This document shows positions 35,636 through 45,040 of a DNA stretch of 64,000 nt, in pieces. The position numbers were made by a program, and so were the translations under genes. The notes beneath the pieces were generated by a model, which did not search any database, was not told where the DNA came from, and worked only from the letters and a program-made list of their open reading frames with translations. The stretch covers positions 372,001-436,000 of the forward strand of contig JAQOOI010000019.1 of assembly GCA_028554645.1 (NCBI GenBank), read 5' to 3'. The stretch is from Omphalotus guepiniiformis (Eukaryota > Basidiomycota > Agaricomycetes > Agaricales > Omphalotaceae). How positions within the stretch are numbered: the first letter of the stretch is position 1; every line of letters begins with the position of its first letter.

Positions 35636-36273
35636 CTAAACCCCAAGAGGCCCAACCCTTACCCTCACTCCCTCCCTCTCCAACCTCTCCCTATCCTCCT
35701 CTGTCGCACCAAACAACCCCAACAACTCATCCCTCCCCATCCCTCCTCCCTCCTCATCCTTCTCCTTCTCCTTAACAAACATCCAAGTACACTCAACAGC
35801 ATTCGGCTTCCCAATCCTCGGATCCGCCCCTTTCTCAATCAACAACCTAACAACCTCATCCCTAACACCCACCTCTGCACTCCTCTTAAAAATCACACCA
35901 GCAAGTATACTCTGTCCAGCATCATTACGTCTATTCGGATCTGCACCCCTGGATAAAAGTGCTTGTGTTAGTGGGAGTGTGTGCGTTGTTGGGGATGTGT
36001 AGGTGCATAGCATTAGGAGGGTGTTTCCTGAGGACGTTTGAGTACACGGAGCGGTTAAAGAGACGGAGGGAACGAACCTTGATGATTAGTTAAATTAACA
36101 GGTAAACCAGCATCGATAGCAGCGACGAGTATCCCTTCTGGATCACCTGTACGTGCTGCATCAAACATTCGAGCTGCGAATGCCAAAGTCTCATCAGGGA
36201 GAGACGATGGATCTGCAGCAGATTGTGTGGGATTGGAATCGCCGTTGGTCGACTGGCGTATAATCGTCGTCAT
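35636..36273 (-). CDS. Small ankyrin-repeat protein
   Basis: Two exons (36078-36273, 35636-36027) encode 195 residues. Ankyrin pattern: FAARMFDAARTGDPEGILVA, then AGLPVNLTNHQGNTLLMLCT, LTQALLSRGADPNRRNDAGQ and VVRLLIEKGADPRIGKP. That is about three to four repeats, after a roughly 25-residue leader and before an acidic tail (KEKEKDEEGGG). It resembles the small soluble fungal ankyrin proteins of the yeast YCR051W type, probably a protein-binding adaptor. The partner is unknown. Confidence 0.85.
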
Positions 36274-36989
36274 GAAACAAAGTTAGTCGAGAGTGTATTG
36301 GAATTGGAAGCAACTTCACCATTGTGAGATTCTGTGTTCAAAAGAAAAGCGAGAATGAAAGAACTGAGGATTTCAAGCAAGACTCGAGTTTTATTTCGCC
36401 AGTAAGAATCACCCGGGCACCCTCTTATTATTCTCGTAGACACGAATGACGATGGAGGGATGGATATGATCGCTGTGACGATACGACTATATGACCTTCA
36501 CAGAAGAACTTGAAATCGCATCGAGTGTCATATTACCTGGTCATTTGGTCAGATTCGAGCGAAAATTCAACACGGCCAAGAAATTAGAAATTATTATCAC
36601 GTGCCTAGGTCTCTTTATCGCGTCGTCCTCCTCCCCACCCAACATGACTTCACGACCGCTAATGCTTGTTGCCTGCATAGGCAACGGGACTGGACTGCGT
36701 ACGCACCGCTTAGGCCTACGCGCGCTGATGAATTCACTGATTTGCATGAACATTCTACTTACAGTAAACTACTCTCAAAAAACGGCTTCGATATCGCGCT
36801 TATATTAGAGGTGAAGATTCATTGAAGACTCTTTCAGAACAATCAAACAAAGTGGTGGAAACGTCCGTTTGTTTCCTTACTCTTTCCTCTTTCAATTTTG
36901 GCCCACTAAACCACCACCCCTCCTCGAACCACCCACCCCATACTTACTCTATATGTACATTCAGGCCACACCCTTCCCTAAGTAAAATC
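36274..36989. other. Intergenic region
   Basis: No gene is recognised. The N-terminal part of the dehydrogenase pseudogene that follows could not be found here. Confidence 0.4.
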
Positions 36990-37655
36990 CTACAATCCAA
37001 AAGACATCCAAACAATCCTCTCATTAATCTGGTCCCACTACTCCTCCTCCTCCTCCTCCCCATCCGCATCCGCACCAACTCTCCGTGCAGCAGCCTTCAA
37101 CGTCAGCTACCCAATCTTCAAACCCTTCCTCTCACCAAACCCAACTCCAGAGGAATTCCACAACACCCTCGAACCAGCTTTTACATCATCCCTTGAAATC
37201 ATTCCAAAATTGGATTCCTCGAAAATCCCGTCGGTCGATGAGAAAACGGTCCGGGGAGCAAAGGAAACTTGAACTTGAACTTGAACTTTGATATTCACTG
37301 GTCACTGGTGCGACGGCTGCGGTAAACCGTAAGAGGGAATGTTTTGACAAGGCGGGGAGGGGAATGGGATGTTAAGTCAGAGTTTGGCCTTAGTAAGGAG
37401 TTTGGGAAGGAGGGGATACATGTGAGTTTTTTCTTTTGAAACTTTTTTACAGTCATGGTAAGACCGCTGAATTCAGCGGTATGAAACCAGAAAGTATCGC
37501 TCAGGTGCGTAATCCCTTTACCCCAAGTACCCCAAGTACCCAAAGCTGCGCTTCGACAAGATATGAATTCACACTGCTGCGATATCAGGCTTACTTTGAC
37601 CTCGTTCAAGAAGATAAATCAGCATGGACTTGGGAATTGGATCGTAAGTGTAGGT
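36990..37655 (+). pseudogene. Decayed short-chain dehydrogenase copy
   Basis: Pieces of the same subfamily as 16033-17321 are legible in order: RAAAFNVSYPIFKPFL and TPEEFHNTLEPAF near 37087-37190, LIFTG near 37290, LSKEFGKEGIHV near 37390-37428 in another frame, MKPESIAQ at 37480-37505, and QEDKSAWTWELD at 37605-37645. The N-terminal Rossmann part is missing. A 7-bp tandem duplication (CACTGGT twice, 37296-37309) and frame changes break it. Confidence 0.75.
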
Positions 37656-38072
37656 AAGTACTCGGACTTGGCTGGAGCTTATTGTTTTTTCTGTATAGTA
37701 CGTCCGGCTGATGAGAGAAGAGATGGTAGATATAGTATGTAGATACTTGGAAGATCGTTTAGGGTTTGCGTACCCATATGCAAGATATCTCCAGTCTCGT
37801 TCATGATTGTATTAGGAACGTACATATATCATTATAGTTACACACAAAAATCAAGAAGGTCCAAAATTTCGAAGGGAATGCATATCATATCATATTCGAA
37901 AGTCTGTAGGATAGGAAGACCTCGTGTTCGAGGGTTCATCTCCGGGTGGTGAGGCTTAGGATCGGAAAGACGCGCGAGATGAGCGCGGAGCACTCAGTGT
38001 CATAATGTTTAGACTGTAGCAAACAAGCTCCGTGAGTAACGAGTTTATATGGGGCCTAGAAGAGCATTAATA
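37656..38072. other. Intergenic region
   Basis: No gene is seen between the pseudogene and the lectin 3' end. Confidence 0.4.
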
Positions 38073-38771
38073 CTACGCACCAGGCTCGAAACGCCAGGTC
38101 TGGTGAACCCCAGACCTAATAAGCAGGAGTTAGAGAGTAGGGAAGGAAGGAGAAATCGTAACCGTACCAAGTGTACCAGAGAGTAATAGGAGTTCCGGGT
38201 GTAGGATCACCGTAGTTGTATAAGTCGAGGTTGTAGCTTGTTTGAGGGATGAAGATACTTTTGCCAAGAGATACTTGAGTTGGGATATAGGTGGACAGGA
38301 CATGAGACGTACCGGTAATTCGTAGTATTGACTTCATCATGCCAGATATCCCACTCTACGGGAGCAGGGGAGGCTATGAGACGTGTACCGTCTGCTGGGG
38401 AACCGGAGATTCCGAGGAAGAGACCTGATGAGACTGAGCGGAGGGTCCAGCTTTGGCCGGTCCAGTCCATTGTCCACTGTACGTGATTCAATTAAGTTAT
38501 GGTGAGTAATGTGTACTTGGAAGTCTAGGTAGTCACTGTTGCTTACTTCCTGGTTAGTCGACCCATGGCCGGGGTACCCAATGACTACGCCGGACGAAAA
38601 CGAAAACGAAACGAAACAAGGTCAACAACATCTTGGGAAAACAGCGAGCGAGACACGAGTGAAGTTCTCACTGGATTCGTTGTCAGCGCCAGATAGATCC
38701 ATAACGGTACCGGATTTGACGTTGATGATTCGGTAGGTGTTACCTGACTGGACTAATTCCGGAGTGGACAT
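38073..38771 (-). CDS. Ricin B-like (beta-trefoil) lectin, copy 1
   Basis: Five exons (38672-38771, 38547-38584, 38313-38476, 38168-38257, 38073-38115) encode 144 residues, the size of one beta-trefoil. It has no signal peptide, as in most mushroom lectins of this type. Landmarks: SGNTYRIINVKSGTVMDLSG, GYPGHGSTNQ, WTMDWTGQSWTLRSV, PAPVEWDIWHDE and a final QTWRFEPGA, with Q-x-W signatures of the fold. It should be a cytoplasmic carbohydrate-binding protein, possibly for storage or defence; the specificity is unknown. Exons 2 (38 nt) and 3 (164 nt) have the same lengths as in copy 2 at 52655-53286, which shows common origin. Copy 1 has one more intron near the 3' end. Confidence 0.87.
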
Positions 38772-39127
38772 TGTTTCGAGGTTTGTGGTTGTGTTAGGAC
38801 AGAGAGAGATACGGGATGTGAGGACGAGACGAGCAAACGCGGGAGAAAGGTATAATAGGCTGGGGTACTTATACTCCGCTCAAATGGGGAAACAGGGGGG
38901 CAGCGGAGAAGAAAGAAGTATGTAGAAGACATGGACAGGGGGGGAGACGTATTGATTATGAAAAGCCAACGACTCGGGAAAGGATGTTTGATGCCACCAA
39001 GCCCATTCATACCGTACTGTGCATCACTAACCGACTAAGGTGCAGCTTGAAGTTTTCGTACCGAGTCGTGGAAGTAGCGTGTATTTGAAACAATGAATTT
39101 ACTGTGAACTGTGCAGTGGGACATAAG
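38772..39127. other. Intergenic region between lectin copy 1 and the LTR element
   Basis: Holds the lectin promoter. Nothing else is recognised. Confidence 0.4.
38868..38873 (-). promoter_or_regulatory. TATA box of lectin copy 1
   Basis: TATAAG on the minus strand about 97 bp upstream of the ATG at 38771. Confidence 0.4.
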
Positions 39128-39132
39128 TTGGG
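39128..39132. repeat. Target-site duplication TTGGG, left
   Basis: TTGGG directly outside the left LTR; the identical 5-mer is at 48884-48888 outside the right LTR. Confidence 0.9.
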
Positions 39133-39303
39133 TGTAAGGGCTCTCACTAGTTCAGACTTCAACTAAACCAAACAGGGCTTTAGATTATTCCTGGGTGTAG
39201 TATAGACAAGTAGTCGTAGTCGTAAAACGATAGTGAGAGTAAGAGTAAGAGTTAAAAGTCATTATGTAAGTAGGCAGGTAACGACAATATACTGGCCGTT
39301 ACA
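39133..39303 (-). repeat. 3' LTR of the chromovirus
   Basis: 171 bp, identical to 48713-48883. On the minus strand it starts TGTAACGGCC and ends CCCTTACA. Confidence 0.97.
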
Positions 39304-39316
39304 CCCTCCCCCTTCA
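39304..39316 (-). other. Polypurine tract
   Basis: On the minus strand GAAGGGGGAGGG directly abuts the 3' LTR start (TGTAAC), the standard position of the plus-strand primer for reverse transcription. Confidence 0.85.
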
Positions 39317-39374
39317 GATTGAGCCCACGGATTAATCTATAAAGAATTCGTAGGTGAGAATAAGCGGGGATGGA

Positions 39375-41280
39375 CTAGATAGAAGAGTCAATAGAGAGTC
39401 CGTCAAAACCTCGAGTCACTTGGTACATGCTAGGACCGGACATCATGGGTGCACGACGACTACGAGAGAATCCCCAGCGATTCCTACCAGTCCCGTCGCG
39501 CTTCGACAATGCTGCCTTGATGGTACGACGCCTGCGTTCTTCCATAATATCGTCTAATTTCCAACGAAGGGGTAATGTCCAAGTACGGTTCTCAGTGGGA
39601 CTAAGTTCTGCAAGTTGAAGTCGCGAGTTTCCTCGTTTGTAGAGGTCACGAAGGAAGCGATATCGAATAGAGCCGTGGTCGAGTCCAACCTGAGCATCCG
39701 AAATATATTGTTGAGCCCAGTAATAAGCTTCATCCATTAACGAGATTCCAATGCCACATTCAGCAAGGTATAAGACCACCGAATCGAGGGTGTCGAAGGA
39801 AGATGTAGATGTCTTGAGGTTCTCTTCGGCATGCACGAGGTATTCAAGCTCAGTCAGCTTTTGCTCGTAGAAGTAAGGGATGGCCGCAAGGTTAAGGAAG
39901 TGTGTGGTGAAGTTTTGCTTCACAGTACTGATACGTTCAGTATACACTTGAACATGACCGACAATCGCCTTAAGCAGTCGACGGAGAAGTAGATGGGTGC
40001 GAACAGTCGCGAGATCTACGTGTCCACTTTGAGTCCATACCACTCCGGGGTGGGACTCTATATCAGCGTGAACTAGAATCCATAGAGCATGGTCGTCGAT
40101 AGGGGCAGATGAGTCGGGGAGGTTAATACGGGGAATACTAAGGTCAGGAAGCGCATCCCAGTTAATGTTGTCAATATTGATGCCGTCAAGCGAGACAGTA
40201 GGTCTCTGGGCCCAACGAATATTCTCTTCCCTGAATAAAGAAAGATGACATCTAAGACGAGCTGATAATTGAGTTTGATCCAGCTTTAACCCTAACAGCT
40301 TTTCAATATGCACCGTTCGTTGAATGGTCATCGTCGCGTGAATAGCCTCCCATAAAGCCGTGAAATTGCCTGGTGTAGCGGCTTCGTCCAAAAGCCGTTC
40401 CGCAGCAGCCACAGAAGATGGTTCATCGGGTCCATCCGACAACGCCTCAACAGCATTGATAGTGAGTGGAGGGACCATTACTGGTCCGTTCTTCATCGTC
40501 ATTTCCTGCAAGAACCTTCCTCCCGCCACGAGAGCTCCATTATCTCCATCCCAGTAGTAATCTTCAGGGACGTTGTCCCCAGGTCGGTACAAGTATAACG
40601 AAGCTCCAGCCCAGGCCTCTGCGAGGGTAACGTAGATTGGATCTACCTCAGTAGCATCTTCTTCGATGCTAGGTGCGTGAGACGACGAGTGAAGGGAACG
40701 ATCAGCCGTATTATCACCAATATTGATGATTGGTGCTCTAGACGACATTGGAGCTCGATATCCTCGCGTGGCTCTAAGAGGTTGATAACGAGTAGGTGTT
40801 GGTTGCAAGGAGTTAGCATACGAGGGTGGGGGTGTTCGATCTTCTCTGGGGTGGTAACTGCGTCCACCTCCTCTAGGATACCCTCGAAGTCCAAGTCCGC
40901 GTCCAGCGGGACGGTCATATGGCATATATCGAGGATTCGGGAACGGATTCATTTCCCTGAGCGAGTTGGCCACATATGGCAGCTGTTGGTCGATTAGGGT
41001 CAACACGTTCGTAAGTTCCTCGTTCTTTCGCCTCAGCTCGTCTAACTTCTGTTGAAATTGATCTTGAGCCATTTGAGAGGTTTCGTGAGTCGAAATTTCT
41101 GCTGATGGAGGTGCCATTCCTCCCCCTAAAAAGATTGAGAATCATTGTTTGAACAACCAGAAGGATCGTACCATGTTGGCCAGGGTTTTGGAGCCCATAG
41201 ACTCCTTGGCCAGGATATGCGGCCTGCGCAGGGAATCCTACCGGTGCATAGGTGGGGTAGTAAGAGTAGCCGTATTGCAT
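39375..41280 (-). CDS. Chromovirus ORF4: spliced post-pol ORF of unknown function
   Basis: Exons 41172-41280 and 39375-41125 join in phase over a 46-bp intron (GTACGA..TTTTAG) to 619 residues. The N-terminus is aromatic and Gly/Pro-rich (MQYGYSYYPTYAPVGFPAQA). A coiled-coil-like segment follows (QFQQKLDELRRKNEELTNVL), then an RG-rich patch (GRGLGLRGYPRGGG), then a mostly helical body without membrane spans or signal peptide. It lies 157 bp after the pol stop, where env sits in some Ty3/Gypsy elements, but nothing suggests an envelope protein. The frame differs from pol. Without the intron the N-terminal exon is out of frame, though a shorter form could start at the ATG at 41117. It may be an RNA- or nucleocapsid-associated accessory protein; the function is not known. 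Confidence 0.8.
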
Positions 41281-41437
41281 AATGAAACACACAAGGAGAA
41301 TAAAAGTCGATTTAGATGAAAATGGGCTACATTCACTTGCGCTATATACGTCGGTCAACAACGTGAAAGACTTAGAGCAAACCCCACAACATATTTCAAA
41401 TTCAGGCTCCGATATAATTTCCAATTCCGTCTGCTCG

Positions 41438-44400
41438 TCAGCGACGCGTCTTTTTCAATTCTTGCCAACGCGATACGCCCTGTAGCGTATAATATTCATC
41501 CAATGCTTTCAATTTCTTCACAGTCTCGTAGCTCTCCCAAGTCACATCACCTAGAGACCACCAAACTTCAAATTGCACCTTAGATCCCTTCCACCTGTGA
41601 TCACGGATAGAATCCACGAATTCCTCAGCATCCGAAGGCGCCCCAAAATCGTACGGTTCAGGTTTGGAGCGGTTAGGGAAAAGTAAGGCATCTGATTCAA
41701 CATATGGTCGCAACAGGCTCACATGAAAACGGTCATGCACGCGTCGTGTCTGCAGTTCCACTGGCAATTCCAACGTGTAGGTGGATGATTCCGGATATGC
41801 TTCAAGCACACGATATGGGCCAACAAATTTAGGCAATAACTTTGTTGCTCGACCCTTCGGTAAGCTTAGATTCTTAGTTGAAAGATAAACTAACGAATTG
41901 ACTTCAATCTTAGGTTCACCACGTCTCTTCCTATTAGCGTGATGGGTTTGGAATACACGGGATGCTATGATGCCGTCGTGAGCATCGAACAGGCAGTGCA
42001 TTGCCCTGACACCAAATGCTCGCACCCCCGGTGGTATGTCAGCGTCATGCCTAACTTCGCGTAACATGGAAGGAACATAACCGTACGTCAATTCAAAGGG
42101 TGCGAACCCCGTTGTCTCACTAATGCTTGAATTTAAGGCAAATTCGACGTATGGTATCTTCACGAGCCAGTCGTGCTGGTCTGCCCTTATCACCGACCGA
42201 AATATTTGCGCAATTGATCGATTCGCACGTTCCGTAGCGCCATCAGTCTGTGGATGGAAGGACGTGGACATCAATAATTTAGCACCAAGCAACCGATGGA
42301 GCTCTCTCCACCACACTGAGGTGAATTTAGGATCACGGTCAGATACGATGGATTCGGGTAGTCCATGGAGGCGCACAATCTCTTGCATGTAGCGTAGCGA
42401 TAGCTCGGTTGCAGTATCCCGAGTGTTGCAAGGTACGAGATGTATTTGCGAAGTGAGTCGACAGATTATTACCCAAAGATAATTGTAACCTTTTACTTCA
42501 GGAAATGGACCAATGAAATCCATGGCTATTGACTGCCAAGGGCGCGTAGGAATAGGTAACGAGTGTAACTTTCCGGCTGGGGCCTGGTAGCTACCTTTGG
42601 CTCGCTGGCAAGTTTCGCAAGAACGGCAATAAGCGTCGCACATGCCATGTATCTTTGGCCACCAATAGGACCGGCGTACATAATCTGCAGTACGTTGGGC
42701 CCCAAAATGGCCTACTGCTTGATGTCCTTGCTCGAGAATGAGCCCTCGAATGGATCGAGCTCCCCGCGGAACTTCTGGTATGCATAGGACTTTATTTCCT
42801 AACATGTTAGTTGTCCATATGAGCCCGTCATGTACCTCAAAACGAGGGTGGTCTTCTGGTTTCAATAAAATCTTATTACACAGCGGGTCAGTCTGATATG
42901 CAGCCCGAATATCTGTCAAGAAGTGAGGATCATTGTCCATTACTCGTTCCAGTGTTATTCCATCAGCATCGTTTAACCGTGATTCAAGTATTGTTGGGTC
43001 AAAGGTCACGTCAGCGGTCTCAGAACGTTCTGGTTCTCTCGATGCTTCCATCTCAGCCGCTTCATGATTTCGCTGTTCAACAGTGTCATGTATTTCACGT
43101 TGAGCTCTCAAGTGCTCTAATTGTGTCACCAATTCTTCCTTCCTACCGATTGGTAAGTCTTCTCCTGTCTTATCAAGACGTACATCCGCATTGACATATT
43201 CTTGCAGTGTTTGAGTTTCTGCTTCTTCGTCACTCTCGTAGTAACGCGACAATACATCAGCGACTCGATTTGTCTCTCCCTTGACATACGTAATGTCCAG
43301 ATCAAATCGTGCGAGATACTCCATCCACCGCATTTGTCGGCTCGACAAGCGTTTTTGAGTCTGGAAAAACTGAAGAGCTTCATGGTCAGTTACCACATGT
43401 ATCTTATACCCTATTAACTTATCCTCCCATTTCAGAAGGGCTTCGAGTATGGCTAACATTTCATATTCAAAGACTCGATAATGCCTCTGGGCATCAGTGA
43501 ACTTTTTCGACATGAACCCAGCTGGACGACATGTTTGCCAGGATTCACCCTGACCGTATACTGCACCAACTCCCGATACACTCGCATCACATATGACCCA
43601 AATGGGAGTCTCATTTCGGGGGTCGATCGGCCGCAAAATTGGAGTACGGCAACATAATTCTTTGATGTTTCGAAAACATACATCATGAACAGGTCTCCAA
43701 AAGAAAGGTTGCTCATTACGAGACATCTCAGACAATGGTGTCGTATACGACGACACATCAGGTAAGAAATGTGCCAAATAATTAACCAGTCCAAGAAATT
43801 TCTGAACATCGTTATAGGTTCGAGGCTGTCTCCAATTGCGAATCTTCTCCAATTTATCTGCATCTGCGTGCAGTCCTTTTGCATCAATTACATGCCCTAG
43901 ACAATCCATCACTTCGGCATATAGCTGGACCTTACTAGCCTTAAGATAGAGTTGCTGTTCACGTAGCTTTTCAAACACCAATCGTAAGTGTTCCTCATGA
44001 TCTTCTATGGTGTCACTGAACACGAAGATGTCGTCTAGATATACGTGAACAAACACGCCAATATAGTCACGAAATATGGTATTCATCAACCGTTGAAAAG
44101 TTGAAGGTGCGTTGCAGTCCCCTTGCTGCATGGTATTGCTAACAAAAGTTCCAGTAACTGTAGAGAATGCAGTTTTCCATACATCTTCGGCCACTATCCG
44201 TATCTGTTCATACGCGTCTGATAAATCGATCTTTGATCGTAATTTCTTCCTGGCTACGTCCATCCGTAGTGTATCCTGATCAGGTAAGGGAGTAACATCT
44301 TTCAATGTGTTCGCATTACGCTCACGACAATCAATAGTTACTCGTAATGTCCCGTCTTTCTTTGGGAGGCATAACATGGGGGCTGCCTGTTGTACCACCA

Positions 44401-45040
44401 TAGGTTTCCACCAGCCGGAACGAGTATAACGCGCTATCTTTTCCGATAATTGATTCTTCAATGAATCAGGGCATCGTGGCATGTAGTATCGGTATTTCTT
44501 CTCTGGATCAATCAACGGGATCGTATGATTTACCTCCCTCAGTGGAGGCATGACTTCCGGTACACCACTCATGATATCTTTACAACTGTCCAACCATTGC
44601 TGCCGCAGCCTCGGAATGTCCTCGTCAGAATATTTCTGACCTTTCTTAGGTGCGTATTGTTTCAAACGTTCCTTAAACCGCTCAGCGGTTGACTTTATTG
44701 TTTCCAGTACATCTGGCCTTGGTTTCGTTGTTGAAACGTCAGGTATTCCTGGTGACTCTGCGTAATTCGCAGCGTAGAATTCTTCGACCAAGTCGCTAAC
44801 CTCATGAAGCCGAACGTTATCATTAGGGTCAGCGTATGATCCGGATATAGTCTCCTCGACTATGTTCTCTATATCCTCCAGGGATACGCTGTCTTCGGGT
44901 CCTAGCAACACAGGTAGGTTACGGTCCAATACTATTCGTTCATTAACATCATCCTCATCTTTCTCTTCGTCAATAGTAGGTGATCTTCGTGACCATGGTG
45001 GCTGCACCCGTGTCGAAGACGCTTCATGACCCGAGTGTGG
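41438..45040 (-). CDS. Chromovirus ORF3 (pol): reverse transcriptase, RNase H, integrase, chromodomain
   Basis: About 1200 codons, open from the TGA at 45041-45043 in the same frame as ORF2. RT motifs include VTIDCRERNANTLKD and the catalytic YLDDIFVFS (about 333). RNase H: VICDASVSGVGAVYG (about 483). The integrase zinc domain H-x-H..C-x2-C (GHFGAQRT..CRSCETCQRAKG) lies near 775-815; the catalytic core (MDFIGPFP, SDRDPKFTS, TDGATERANRS) lies near 840-950. The C-terminal chromodomain ends VTWESYETVKKLKALDEYY. The first in-frame ATG (about codon 187, DIMSG) lies just before RT and is too late to start the ORF. Expression therefore most likely depends on reading through the TGA (context GAT TGA CCA). 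Confidence 0.92.
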   Translation of the reverse strand, partial: PHSGHEASSTRVQPPWSRRSPTIDEEKDEDDVNERIVLDRNLPVLLGPEDSVSLEDIENIVEETISGSYADPNDNVRLHEVSDLVEEFYAANYAESPGIPDVSTTKPRPDVLETIKSTAERFKERLKQYAPKKGQKYSDEDIPRLRQQWLDSCKDIMSGVPEVMPPLREVNHTIPLIDPEKKYRYYMPRCPDSLKNQLSEKIARYTRSGWWKPMVVQQAAPMLCLPKKDGTLRVTIDCRERNANTLKDVTPLPDQDTLRMDVARKKLRSKIDLSDAYEQIRIVAEDVWKTAFSTVTGTFVSNTMQQGDCNAPSTFQRLMNTIFRDYIGVFVHVYLDDIFVFSDTIEDHEEHLRLVFEKLREQQLYLKASKVQLYAEVMDCLGHVIDAKGLHADADKLEKIRNWRQPRTYNDVQKFLGLVNYLAHFLPDVSSYTTPLSEMSRNEQPFFWRPVHDVCFRNIKELCCRTPILRPIDPRNETPIWVICDASVSGVGAVYGQGESWQTCRPAGFMSKKFTDAQRHYRVFEYEMLAILEALLKWEDKLIGYKIHVVTDHEALQFFQTQKRLSSRQMRWMEYLARFDLDITYVKGETNRVADVLSRYYESDEEAETQTLQEYVNADVRLDKTGEDLPIGRKEELVTQLEHLRAQREIHDTVEQRNHEAAEMEASREPERSETADVTFDPTILESRLNDADGITLERVMDNDPHFLTDIRAAYQTDPLCNKILLKPEDHPRFEVHDGLIWTTNMLGNKVLCIPEVPRGARSIRGLILEQGHQAVGHFGAQRTADYVRRSYWWPKIHGMCDAYCRSCETCQRAKGSYQAPAGKLHSLPIPTRPWQSIAMDFIGPFPEVKGYNYLWVIICRLTSQIHLVPCNTRDTATELSLRYMQEIVRLHGLPESIVSDRDPKFTSVWWRELHRLLGAKLLMSTSFHPQTDGATERANRSIAQIFRSVIRADQHDWLVKIPYVEFALNSSISETTGFAPFELTYGYVPSMLREVRHDADIPPGVRAFGVRAMHCLFDAHDGIIASRVFQTHHANRKRRGEPKIEVNSLVYLSTKNLSLPKGRATKLLPKFVGPYRVLEAYPESSTYTLELPVELQTRRVHDRFHVSLLRPYVESDALLFPNRSKPEPYDFGAPSDAEEFVDSIRDHRWKGSKVQFEVWWSLGDVTWESYETVKKLKALDEYYTLQGVSRWQELKKTRR

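Noticed and set aside
38258..38312. Frameshift in lectin copy 1
   Set aside because: An apparent frame break came from choosing the acceptor at CTCAAG; using CAAAAG 16 bases later gives a 55-bp intron and restores the fold in phase.
39375..41117. ORF4 as a retroviral envelope gene
   Set aside because: It sits after pol like env but has no signal peptide, no membrane span and no cleavage-site or glycoprotein features.
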